Positions 1-9,100 of a stretch of DNA of 64,000 nucleotides are shown here, in pieces (positions within the stretch are counted from its first letter, which is position 1; each line of letters opens with the position of its first letter). The position numbers were made by a program, and so were the translations under genes. This DNA comes from an uncultured Eubacteriales bacterium (lineage in GTDB: Bacteria > Bacillota > Clostridia > Oscillospirales > CAG-382), in assembly GCA_934444485.1 (NCBI GenBank), contig CAKSCN010000001.1:26262-90261 (forward strand). The letters run 5' to 3'. A model generated the notes under the pieces. That model did no database searches. It was given only the letters and a program-made list of their open reading frames with translations, and had not been told where the DNA came from.

Positions 1-933
1 ACGGCGTCGTCCGAATCCGGTAATAACCGTGCCTCGGGTGCGGTTGACGGAGTTATAAGCAGCGACTCCGGCTTCAAGTGGGACGGTTCGTCCGCAGCAC
101 CCGATTTTCCGTCGGCGTGGCTCATGATCGACCTCGAAAAGGAATACACCCTCACCAAAACCAAGATTTACTTCTTCCCCGGGTGGGGCGGCACGAGAGC
201 GTACAAGTACAACATATACGTCGGAACGACAAAGGACAGCCTTGAAAAGGTTGTTGACCGCACGCAGAACACCGAGATAGGAGAAATCGACGACCTTCTC
301 GGCAACATCAAGGGTCGCTATGTCAAGATTGAGATAATAACCAACAGCGACTACGAAAGCGGCAACTCATCAGCGCTTCCGAGCATACTCGAAGCCGAGA
401 TAAACGGCTACAATCTCCTGTCCGACACGGCGGTATTCGACCACGAGCTAAAGACCGTCACCATACCGGCAGGCGAGGTAATGCCGTCGGAGCTTCTTTC
501 GCAGATAAAGGTTGACGGCAACGCACTTCTGAGCATCGAAGCGCCGGCATACTACCTCATGGCGGGCGACAAGCTCATCGTGACCGACTACGCCGGCGGC
601 AGGACGGTTTACACCGTGCGCTTCTCCGAGGGCAAGACCTACGTCCGTGCAGACTCTGTTTCCGACATCGACGCCGCAGACAAGGACAAGGTTGTGTACG
701 TTGTGAAGAAGTCCGACGCCGACCTTTGCAGGTACCTCACCGACGGCGGCTTCACGCTCGCATACCTAGGCGACGCCGACACTGACGGCACTCTCGACGC
801 AGAGGATTTGCGTGCGTATCTGCGTGCGCTCTGCGGAGCCGGGACTCTCGACGTGACTCTCTGCGACATCGACGGCGACGGCAGAGTGGGGCTTTCGGAC
901 CTCCGCGCGCTCGCAAAAATGCTCGAAGACTGA
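1..933 (+). CDS. Extracellular F5/8 type C-dockerin protein, 3' part
   Basis: The frame is open from the first base of the window, so the gene starts upstream and only its last 310 codons are visible. The first ~100 residues (motifs SGFKWDGSS, YTLTKTKIYFFPGWGG, YVKIEI) read as a discoidin / F5/8 type C carbohydrate-binding fold. A ~110-residue beta-rich linker follows. The last ~60 residues form a dockerin with two calcium-loop repeats, DADTDGTLDAED and DIDGDGRVGLSD. Dockerins bind cohesins, so the product is probably an enzyme or adhesin that docks onto a cohesin protein such as those encoded at 22-27 kb. The catalytic part, if any, lies outside the window. The ATG at 124 is internal to the discoidin domain and should not be used as the start. 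The 3' end with its terminator has a decayed copy near 30.6 kb. Confidence 0.85.
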   Translation, partial: TASSESGNNRASGAVDGVISSDSGFKWDGSSAAPDFPSAWLMIDLEKEYTLTKTKIYFFPGWGGTRAYKYNIYVGTTKDSLEKVVDRTQNTEIGEIDDLLGNIKGRYVKIEIITNSDYESGNSSALPSILEAEINGYNLLSDTAVFDHELKTVTIPAGEVMPSELLSQIKVDGNALLSIEAPAYYLMAGDKLIVTDYAGGRTVYTVRFSEGKTYVRADSVSDIDAADKDKVVYVVKKSDADLCRYLTDGGFTLAYLGDADTDGTLDAEDLRAYLRALCGAGTLDVTLCDIDGDGRVGLSDLRALAKMLED

Positions 934-978
934 ATGCGTACACGCATGCGCACACGAATGCGTAAACGCATAATAAAT

Positions 979-1012
979 GCGCACCTCAAAAACGGGGTGC
1001 GCTGTTCTTTTA
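979..1012 (+). terminator. Intrinsic terminator of the dockerin gene
   Basis: A 9-bp stem (GCGCACCTC at 979-987 against GGGGTGCGC at 994-1002, one G-U pair) with a 6-nt A-rich loop is followed by TGTTCTTTTA. A near-identical hairpin lies at 30767-30799. Confidence 0.8.
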
Positions 1013-1086
1013 TTTGTGCGTATTCCGTGAAGTGCGGAAAGCCCGCCGCCGCAAAGCCTCGTGATAAAGTGCCTCGGCACGCTTCT

Positions 1087-1302
1087 TTAAAAGAGCGACG
1101 TTAACGTAAACCATATCGCCGGAACGGCCGCCGCAAGCCCGAGTACAAGGCAGATTATCGCCCCGGTCTTTTTCGTCCCCTCTCGTCCGCTCTTTACGAA
1201 CATCACAACCGCCGCCGCTATAAGCGCTATCGAGGCAATCACCGACGTCGCAAGGACGCATAAAAGCACAAGGTCAATAAGAAGTATCGATATAAAAGCC
1301 AT
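1087..1302 (-). CDS. Small two-helix membrane protein, unknown function
   Basis: A 71-residue protein (MAFISILLIDLVLLCVLATS...) with two strongly hydrophobic segments, about residues 3-32 and 45-68, separated by a charged turn (KSGREGTKKTG). The start at 1302 is chosen because a run of six G lies 6 nt upstream; a longer reading frame back to 1374 has no ribosome binding site and would cover the promoter. The gene is single and convergent with the dockerin gene. I do not recognise a family. The fold is compatible with a small integral membrane protein of two transmembrane helices, but function cannot be inferred. Confidence 0.6.
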   Translation of the reverse strand: MAFISILLIDLVLLCVLATSVIASIALIAAAVVMFVKSGREGTKKTGAIICLVLGLAAAVPAIWFTLTSLF

Positions 1303-1333
1303 GTCAGTCCCCCCTTTTTTTGTTACCGCATTC

Positions 1334-1362
1334 ATTCTACCACAAATCGGCCCGAATTGCAA
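1334..1362 (-). promoter_or_regulatory. Sigma-A-type promoter for the small membrane protein
   Basis: On the minus strand TTGCAA (1357-1362) and TAGAAT (1334-1339) are separated by 17 nt, about 30 nt upstream of the start at 1302. Confidence 0.5.
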
Positions 1363-1503
1363 GCACTTTGACAAAATTCTCCGATATGCCGAAAAATTAA
1401 CAAAAATATATTTAAATTACGACGATAGTATGATATCATATACGGTAGATAAATGTGGTGACGCATTTTTGAATCGAATCTAAAAGAACAGGAGATAATA
1501 AAA

Positions 1504-2088
1504 ATGGCAAAAATACTTGTAGAAACTTCCGCAAGACACGTTCACCTTTCCCGTGAACACGTTGAAATCCTTTTCGGCAAGGGTCATGAGCTTACCTTTA
1601 AGAAGGCTCTTTCCCAGCCCGGTCAGTTCGCCTGCGAAGAAAGAGTTACCGTCGTCGGCGCAAAGAATGAGATAAAGAACGTCATCATTCTCGGACCCGA
1701 AAGAAAGGCAACTCAGGTTGAGGTTTCCCTCACCGACGCAAGAACTCTCGGCGTTACGGCTCCCGTAAGAGAGTCCGGAGACATCGCCGGAAGCGGTGCC
1801 TGTAAGATAGTCGGACCTTGCGGAGAGGTCGAGATAACCGAGGGCGTTATCGCCGCAAAGCGTCACATTCATCTCACTCCCGAGGCGGCTGCCGAGTTCG
1901 GCGTTGAGGACAAGCAGATTGTCTGCGTAAAGATCGATTCCGAGGGCAGAAAGACGATATTCGGCGACGTTGTCGTAAGAGTAAGCGACAAGTTCTCGCC
2001 TGCTATGCACATCGACACCGACGAGTCCAACGCCGCTTGCGCCGCTCCCGGTATGATGGGCGAAATTATCGTTAACTGCGGAAAGTAA
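1504..2088 (+). CDS. pduL: Phosphate propanoyltransferase (PduL-type phosphotransacylase)
   Basis: PduL-family phosphotransacylase exchanging the acyl group between CoA and phosphate (propanoyl- or acetyl-phosphate), unrelated to Pta. The 194-residue length fits the two-domain family. Visible signatures are the paired histidine motifs RHVHLS (His12, His14) and KRHIHLTP (His121, His123) and the C-terminal MHIDTDESNAA (His169), which in the family supply the zinc ligands. There is no long N-terminal encapsulation peptide and no microcompartment shell gene nearby, so this is probably the cytosolic, acetate-forming type. GGAG lies at the expected distance before the ATG. The NifU-like gene follows after 48 nt on the same strand, suggesting co-transcription. 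Confidence 0.9.
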   Translation: MAKILVETSARHVHLSREHVEILFGKGHELTFKKALSQPGQFACEERVTVVGAKNEIKNVIILGPERKATQVEVSLTDARTLGVTAPVRESGDIAGSGACKIVGPCGEVEITEGVIAAKRHIHLTPEAAAEFGVEDKQIVCVKIDSEGRKTIFGDVVVRVSDKFSPAMHIDTDESNAACAAPGMMGEIIVNCGK

Positions 2089-2136
2089 TCGCACCGATTT
2101 TCAGTTTGCAAACATTTATGTAAAGGAGAAATAAAA

Positions 2137-2832
2137 ATGGCAGTATTATCACATGAAGTAGAATCTATGTGCGTCGTAGCCAAGGGTCCTCATCACGGTC
2201 CCGCTCCCATTCCCGAAGAGGGCAAGTGGGTCAAGGCTTACGAAATCAAGGACATTTCCGGTCTTTCCCACGGTATAGGCTGGTGCGCTCCTCAGCAGGG
2301 CACCTGCAAGCTCACCCTCAACGTAAAGAACGGTATCATCGAGGAAGCTCTCGTTGAGACCTGCGGCTGCTCCGGTATGACTCACTCTGCGGCTATGGCA
2401 GGTGAAATCCTTCAGGGCAAGACAATTCTCGAAGCTCTCAACACAGACCTTGTTTGCGACGCAATCAACGTTGCAATGAGAGAGATCTTCAAGCAGCTCG
2501 TATACGGAAGAACACAGACCGCTTTCTCCGAGGGCGGACTTCCCGTCGGCGCCTCCCTTGAGGACCTCGGCAAGGGACTTCGTTCTCAGGTCGGCACAAT
2601 CTTCGCCACCAAGGAAAAGGGCGTAAGATACCTCGAAATGGCAGAGGGCTACATTCTCGAAATGGGTCTTGACGCAGACAACGAGGTTATCGGCTACAAG
2701 TTCGTACACCTCGGCAAGATGATGGACGCAATAAAGAAGGGCGTTGACCCCAAGGAAGCTTACGAGTCCAACGTTAAGACTTACGGTCGTTACGACGAAG
2801 CAGTCAAGTATATCGACCCGAGAAAGCAGTAA
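2137..2832 (+). CDS. NifU/IscU-like iron-sulfur cluster scaffold protein
   Basis: A 231-residue protein whose first ~120 residues match the NifU N-terminal/IscU fold. Cys57 (GTCKLTLNVKNGIIEEA), Cys78 (TCGCSGMTHSAAMAGE) and Cys107 (VCDAINVAM) sit where IscU has its three cluster-binding cysteines. Extra cysteines at 12, 50 and 76 and the C-terminal ~110 residues (YLEMAEGYILEMGLDADNEVIGYKF...) are not part of classical IscU. This larger form is the one known to sit next to GGGtGRT proteins in Clostridia, and that gene follows after 19 nt. AAGGAG lies 8 nt before the ATG. Probable role: assembly or delivery of Fe-S clusters to a specific partner, perhaps the downstream product; the partner is inference. 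Confidence 0.85.
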   Translation: MAVLSHEVESMCVVAKGPHHGPAPIPEEGKWVKAYEIKDISGLSHGIGWCAPQQGTCKLTLNVKNGIIEEALVETCGCSGMTHSAAMAGEILQGKTILEALNTDLVCDAINVAMREIFKQLVYGRTQTAFSEGGLPVGASLEDLGKGLRSQVGTIFATKEKGVRYLEMAEGYILEMGLDADNEVIGYKFVHLGKMMDAIKKGVDPKEAYESNVKTYGRYDEAVKYIDPRKQ

Positions 2833-2851
2833 GAGTAAGGAGGTAGTATAA

Positions 2852-3859
2852 ATGTCTAACAACGTAGTATTTGAAGGAAAAGAAAGAAGAATGGCAGGCA
2901 TTGAAAAGTGCCTTGCGGAATACGGCATTGCTGACCTCGAAGAAGCTCAGAAGATCTGTCTCGACAAGGGTATCAATGTTGACGAAATAGTAAAGGGCAT
3001 TCAGCCCATCGCCTTCGACAACGCAAGCTGGGCGTACACACTCGGTGCGGCAGTTGCAATAAAGAAGGGCGTTAAGACCGCCGCAGACGCCGCAGAAGCT
3101 ATCGGTATCGGACTTCAGGCATTCTGCATTCCCGGCTCTGTTGCACAGAACAGAAAGGTCGGCCTCGGTCACGGCAACCTTGCCGCAATGCTTCTCCGCG
3201 AAGAGACAAAGTGCTTCTGCTTCCTCGCAGGTCACGAGTCCTTTGCAGCCGCTGAAGGCGCTATCGGTATCGCAAGAACCGCAAACAAGGTAAGAAAAGA
3301 GCCGCTCAGAGTTATCCTCAACGGTCTCGGCAAGGACGCCGCATTCATCATCTCGAGAATCAACGGCTTCACCTATGTTCAGACCGACTACGACTTCTAC
3401 AACGACGAGCTTAAGATTGTCAGGGAGAAGGCATACTCGAACGGCGACAAGGCAAAGGTAAAGTGCTACGGTGCGAACGACGTTCTCGAAGGCGTTGCAA
3501 TCATGCGTCACGAGGGTGTCGACGTATCGATCACCGGCAACTCCACCAACCCGACAAGATTCCAGCACCTCGTAGCCGGCACTTACAAGAAGTGGGCAAA
3601 CGAGAACGGCAAGAAGTACTTCTCCGTTGCCTCCGGCGGCGGCACGGGCAGAACGCTTCATCCCGACAACATGGGCGCAGGTCCTGCTTCCTACGGTCTT
3701 ACCGACTCCATGGGCAGAATGCACGGCGACGCTCAGTTCGCAGGTTCTTCTTCAGTTCCGGCGCACGTTGAGATGATGGGTCTTATCGGTATGGGCAACA
3801 ACCCGATGGTAGGCGCAACGGTTGCTGTTGCTGTTGCGGTCGAGGAAGCTACCAAGTAA
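2852..3859 (+). CDS. GGGtGRT family protein, unknown function
   Basis: A 335-residue protein carrying the diagnostic motif GGGTGRT at residues 262-268 (SVASGGGTGRTLHPDNMG). The family has no established biochemical function as far as I know and is usually found beside a NifU-like scaffold, as here. Other conserved-looking blocks are GLGHGNLAAMLL (residues 104-115), FLAGHESFAAAEGAIGIA (124-141) and ITGNSTNPTRFQHL (227-240), which suggest a soluble enzyme with a phosphate- or nucleotide-binding glycine-rich loop. There is no signal peptide. AAGGAGG precedes the start. Last gene of the pduL/NifU/GGGtGRT run, closed by a strong terminator. Confidence 0.88.
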   Translation: MSNNVVFEGKERRMAGIEKCLAEYGIADLEEAQKICLDKGINVDEIVKGIQPIAFDNASWAYTLGAAVAIKKGVKTAADAAEAIGIGLQAFCIPGSVAQNRKVGLGHGNLAAMLLREETKCFCFLAGHESFAAAEGAIGIARTANKVRKEPLRVILNGLGKDAAFIISRINGFTYVQTDYDFYNDELKIVREKAYSNGDKAKVKCYGANDVLEGVAIMRHEGVDVSITGNSTNPTRFQHLVAGTYKKWANENGKKYFSVASGGGTGRTLHPDNMGAGPASYGLTDSMGRMHGDAQFAGSSSVPAHVEMMGLIGMGNNPMVGATVAVAVAVEEATK

Positions 3860-3891
3860 TAAATCCTCTCCGATATTCAATATGAAACCCG

Positions 3892-3922
3892 ACCTCCGAG
3901 GCTCTCCCTCGGGGGTTTTTTT
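3892..3922 (+). terminator. Terminator of the pduL-GGGtGRT operon
   Basis: Ten-pair stem ACCTCCGAGG / CCTCGGGGGT (one G-U pair) with a short CT-rich loop, followed by seven T. Confidence 0.9.
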
Positions 3923-3934
3923 AACAAAATGAGC

Positions 3935-3963
3935 TTGACCGGGCGGAGAAATAAATATATAAT
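3935..3963 (+). promoter_or_regulatory. Sigma-A-type promoter of the secreted LRR gene
   Basis: TTGACC (3935-3940), 17-nt spacer, perfect TATAAT (3958-3963), about 45 nt before the start at 4008. Confidence 0.75.
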
Positions 3964-4007
3964 GATAACGGACTCTTTAATATTACATACTGTCGGAGGG
4001 CAAAAAC

Positions 4008-5659
4008 ATGAAAAAGACACTTAATTTTTGCATTACGGTCTTTGTGCTTGTCGCCGCATTTGCGTTTTCGGTGAGTGCTGCGGAGATTATTGACAGCGGC
4101 TTTTGCGGTGCCGATGGCTACGGTACCAACATCACTTGGACGCTTGACAGCGAGGGAACGCTGACGCTTGAGGGAACCGGCGCTATGGGATATCACAGAT
4201 TTATATGGGACAAGCGCCCCTGGTAAAAAGAATCGTTATCTCAGACGGTATATCTCAGATCGAAAACTTTAATAATTTTGAAAACCTTGAGTATGTGAGC
4301 ATTCCGGACAGCGTAGTTTATATAGAAGCCCATGCTTTTTCCGATTGTAAAAATCTGCGTTCCGTGACGCTTCCGAAAAATTTAACCTATATCGGCGATT
4401 ACGCCTTTTGCAATTGCAGCAGTCTTACTGCTTTGCACTTTCCCGCAAGTCTTAGAACTCTGGGCAAATATGCTCTCAAGGGGTGCACCTCACTTGAGAC
4501 TATTACGGTTGAAGACGGCAGCTACAAATTTTACAACGACGAATACGGCGTGCTGTACAGCAAGAACAAAATGGAGCTTATTCAATACCCTGCGGCAAGT
4601 GCGTTTACAAGCTATGAAATTCCGAAAAGCGTAAGAAAAATCTCGAGCTATGCCTTTTACGGCAGCAAAAACCTTGCTTCGATAACATTTAACGACGGTT
4701 TAAGGGAGATAAGAGAGTACGCCTTTAGCGGCTGCACCGGTCTTACTTCCGTAGTTTTGCCGGAAAGTGCCATGGAACTGTGGTCTGATACGTTTTCCCA
4801 CTGTACAAGCCTCTCTTCCGTAACGCTGCCTTCAGAGCTGAATCAAATTAGCGGCTATATGTTTGCAGGCTGCACATCGCTTACATCCATTACAATTCCC
4901 GAAAGCGTAACGGTGATTGGAGATGGTGCCTTCAGCGGCTCCGGTCTCACATCAATCACACTGCCTGCCGGCTTAACAAAAATCCGTGGAGGAATAGTCT
5001 CAGGCTGCAAAAATCTGACCTCCGTAACCATTCCTCCGAATGTAACCGACATAGGAATGAACGCTTTTGTGCGTTGCAGCAATCTTACATCTATAGTAAT
5101 ACCCAAAAGCATTCGTCACATCACTCATCCGATATTTATGGATACTCCTCTTTTGAATGTGTACTTTGGCGGCACGGAAGCCGATTGGAAAGCACTGGAG
5201 TTGGACGAAGAATGCAGAACACCGTTTTCCTCGCCGGTAATACACTATTCGACGTATACTACCATACCCATTATGTCCGTCCGCTCCACCGACATCCGCT
5301 CCTACATATTCGGCAGCGAGATAGAGTCGTACAACGTCAACGGCTCGACGTGCATAGTTGCCGAGGATCTAATGAATTACGGCTTCACCGTTGAGTGGGA
5401 CGGCAGGGCAAGATTACTATTTATAACTCATCCCTCGGACGACTTCACTCAGGCTGAAAAGAAGAATTTCGGTGCGAAGAGCGGCAATATCGGCGAAAAG
5501 CTGACGGAGACCGTGCCGACGGATATCGTCACCTACGTGAACGGAAGAGAAGTACCGTCGTACAACATTGACGGCAGAACCGTTATCTACATCGATTCTC
5601 TCAGCGTCTTCGGAAATATCTCATGGGACGGCGGCGCAAGAACCATATCGCTCGGCTGA
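4008..5659 (+). pseudogene. Secreted BspA-type LRR protein, broken by one frameshift
   Basis: An ATG at 4008 (GGAGG 8 nt upstream) opens a signal peptide (MKKTLNFCITVFVLVAAFAF, cut near SAA) and the usual start of BspA-like proteins (WTLDSEGTLTLEGTGAM). The frame stops at 4226 just after DKRPW, but the protein continues in another frame from about 4222 with VKRIVISDGISQIENF. Adding one G in TGGTAA near 4221-4225 would restore DKRPWVKRIVISDG, so a one-base deletion (or sequencing error) splits a gene of about 550 codons. The rest holds around ten LRR_5 repeats (IPDSVVYIEAHAFSDCKNL...) and two copper-amine-oxidase N-terminal-like repeats (IRSYIFGSEIESYNVNG, DIVTYVNGREVPSYNIDG). Family role: surface or secreted binding protein. 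The strong promoter and intact remainder suggest a recent break. Confidence 0.8.
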
Positions 5660-5685
5660 CCTCAGACTGCTCTCTCCCGCCTTAA

Positions 5686-5724
5686 CAAAAAAAGAACCGC
5701 TCCCTTCCTCTCGGTTGGGGGCGG
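5686..5724 (-). terminator. Probable leftward terminator
   Basis: Stem CCGCTCCC (5697-5704) / GGGGGCGG (5717-5724). On the minus strand it is followed by TTC and seven T, so it would stop transcripts of the giant protease gene. Confidence 0.55.
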
Positions 5725-5972
5725 ATTTCCGTTTGCCGACGCATTCAAAACACCGTCATATATTTGCGTGAATATGGTACACCGTTTTTGTCTCTGCGTC
5801 GGCGTAGTACATGTCATAAAGGATTTCTCGCCGAAAGCATATCCCCCCCTCCTCCGTGCGGTATCGTTCAAACCCGGTATACCTTAAAATTGCGGCTGTC
5901 AATCTCTTTTTGCATAAGGTTCGGTGGTGGAAAACAATGTCACGGCAGTTAGTCGGACGGCGCATAAAGAGA

Positions 5973-6009
5973 ACAGCACACCTCGGTCTTTGAGATGTGC
6001 TGTATTTTT
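5973..6009 (+). terminator. Rightward terminator, possibly bidirectional
   Basis: Twelve-pair stem ACAGCACACCTC / GAGATGTGCTGT (one mismatch or wobble), then ATTTTT. Lies between two convergent genes. Confidence 0.65.
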
Positions 6010-6124
6010 ATCATCCGCAGTGTCTGTTTAAAAGTGTCGGCAGTGTCAATCACGCACAATCACAACGAATGCGGCGTCGCATCCGCTTCCGGCAGATTTC
6101 TTTGCGGATATGAAGCTTCTCGAC

Positions 6125-9100
6125 TCACTCGTTCTTATCTACGACAGCCGACACACTGCTGCAAAGAGGAGCAAGATTTGTTTTGTCCCAGATAAACAGA
6201 CAAACTTTCTTTTCCGTTTCCGTCGAAATTCCGTCAAGTTCAATTTCGGCACTTCCATCGGTAAAGGTTATCGGAAAGACTTTTACTATACGGTTGCCTG
6301 AATTGTAAACCGCAATGTAAGCGTTGCAATTTTCCGAAACATTCTCAACGCAAGCGGTTACGACAATTTTACCGTTGACAATTGCCGCTTCAAAGCTTGT
6401 AACGGATACAAAAGAGGATTCCGCTACTTTTGCTTCGACAAGTTCTCCGCATTTTGTGCAGTATCTTCCGATAAGCTGTATCTGCGTTGAGGAGGGAATT
6501 TGCTCCCAATTATCGTCAAGCTCGTGCAGACATCCTGTACCCTGCACCGTTGCCTGCTTTGAGGATTCATGCTCATCAGCCGTTTGAATGTGTCGGCAAA
6601 CACTGCATTCATAGTAGTATATGTTATCCCCCTCGTATCCGAAGAACATATTGAGAAGCTTTTCAATCAGCACTCTCAACCAATGCTTCGGTACAGTTCT
6701 TTTACGGTAATTATGCGGCAGTTTCTCCGTGGTCTCGGTCGTTTCATCTCCGCATTCGGAACAGCTGTATACAACTTCTCCGGCAGATGTGCAGGTTGAC
6801 TCTTTTGAGGAAACCACCTCATAAGTGTGCCCTTTTGCCGGAACATTGGTAGCTTCGATGTATCCGCAAACAAGGCAGGCACGTTCGGCGGTTCCGGTTG
6901 CCGTGCAGGACGCTTCGTTTACAGTACTCCATTCTCCGAAAGTATGTTCAAGCTTTTTAGTTTCGTTGGTACGGAATTCCTCTGCGCAGGTTTCGCAGAT
7001 GTAAACGTCATAACCGTTTTCCGAACACGTCGAAGGAACGTTTCTCACAAATTCACCTCTTGTGTGTCCGAATGCCGGCAAAATTATACTTACCACCGTT
7101 TCTCCGCAATCTGCGCAAACAGAGACCTTGCTTCCGTCTGCAGTGCAGGTGGCGGGAACAACCTCGCTGTCCTCCAAACGGTGCTTCTCATATACCGCTT
7201 GCGCACAGAAATCCGCTTGTGCCGTCGCCGGAAGAAAATCGGCGTAGCCGTCGCCGTCAATGTCCCAGCCGACAAACACATACGTAAAATCGCCGTCCGT
7301 GCGATTGGTCATATAAGGCTGACGAATAACCTCGGAGTTCGTGTAAGCACGCCAATCGAGAATATTCCCGTCAAAATCACGGAATTCGGCAAAGAACCAT
7401 TCTCCTCCGTAATACACCTTGTTTCCGTTGCTCCAACCGGGGAAACGCATGTCCCAATCAAGCTCTTTCTTTTCACGCTCAACAAAAATCCTGCCGTCAG
7501 TCAATCTGCCGAACTCATATTTTCCTTTTACGTTATAATTCTTGAAGAGAACAATATTTTTCAGCGTTTCCGGCCAAGAACCGAATACCGGGAGCGTGCT
7601 GCCCAAGGTAAGCATTTCAAGGTTTGTGTACTTGTCAAAATCTGTGAAGGTATTGAGATTGTCATCCGCCAGTGCCTTTAACGTTTTATAGGTTTTGCTG
7701 TACGCCGTTTGTGCAAGACCGCCCTCAAACGGGGGTGCATAGCGGAGTCCTTCTTTTGCGGTTATCAGCCAACCGTCCTGGATAAGCAAGCCGTTTTTGT
7801 AATTGCCGTCGTTTCTCTCATATGGTGTATCGTATACTATGCATGCGTCGCTGGCAGTATTTACGTTATCGTATCCCTCTATGCGTTCAATCGTTCCGTC
7901 GAGTGTCAGCTTCTCCAAACCTGTGTAAACGAACGATGCAGCTCCGACGACCGTATCTTTTCCTCTGATATAAGCCTCTGTCAACGCACGCGAGAAAGCG
8001 AATGCTCTGTATCCGACAAGACCTACATCGTAAAGCTTTGCTGTCCTCAGACTTCGGCAGGACGAAAATGCTTCTCTGCCGACAGAAACTCCGTGTATCT
8101 CAACCGTTTCAAAGTTTCCTCCGTAAAAGGCTTTTTCGTCGATAACAATATTTCCGTCGGGAATTATGAGATTCTTAACTCCGCTGAATTTTCTGAACGT
8201 ATACTGCTCTCCGTCAAAATTTTCGGGGAGCGTTACCGTGTCCTCACTTCCGAGATAGCTCAAAAGCATATGCTTACCGTCGCCGTAATTTGCAAACAGG
8301 AAGTCCCCTTTTTCTACGCACTTGAAGCTTTCATATCCGGTCTTGCAGTCGGTTGTTCCGTCCGCATTTATAACGGCGAAGGCATTCTTTGCAAGTCCTT
8401 TTTCCAAGGTTATCGGAACGTTGCTTCGATTTACAATCAACGCTATGCGTTCCAATGAATCATAGGTGTACCCATCCGGAACCTTAATCGAAGTTATGTT
8501 TTCTCCGACAGTGATATGTGTAATATTCTCGCATCCTGTAAGTTCTCTGACATCAATCGATGTCATTTTTTCGGGAAGAGTAAGAACCGCAAGATTGCTG
8601 AGTCCGTTAAGTCCTCCGTTCAGTTCCGTGATGCCGCTTCCTTTTTCAAACGAAAGCTTTCGGATAGACGAATTTCCGCTGAGGTGCCGTATGTCGGTTA
8701 CAGTGTTCGGAATGCATACATCAACGGCTTCTGTCGTTACCAAAATAACCGATGTAACGTCCTTGTCATACAGTATACCGTCAAGCAATACGAAGTTTTT
8801 GTTGTTCTCCGACAGAATAATCCTTTTCAGCTCTCCGCATCCGTTGAAAGCGGTGGGATCGATGCTCTCGAGACTATCTGAAATTTCGAAGGTTTCAATT
8901 CCCGTACAGTCTTTAAAAGTGTTTGCGCCGATCGAAACAAGCGTCGGTGAGCACTTTATTTCCTTTATGCTCTTGATTCCGGAAAGACCGGCAGACTGAT
9001 CTATAGCGGTTTGGTCAACGCCCACGGTCGGATCATCGCCGAGGAAGTGCATATTCTCGACAACCATCGGTTCGGTATAGGTGCTTTTGTTGGAATTTTT

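Larger units (their letters stand above)
5660..6124. other. Gene-free gap between convergent LRR genes
   Basis: No supportable gene. It holds two hairpins listed separately and otherwise unremarkable sequence; short reading frames here lack ribosome binding sites and domain content. Confidence 0.6.

Noticed and set aside
2149..3724. Leftward frames over the NifU-like and GGGtGRT genes
   Set aside because: Antisense shadows of conserved genes; no domain content.
5860..5890. tRNA fragment (GTTCAAACCC-like T-loop)
   Set aside because: No acceptor, D or anticodon stems can be formed around it.
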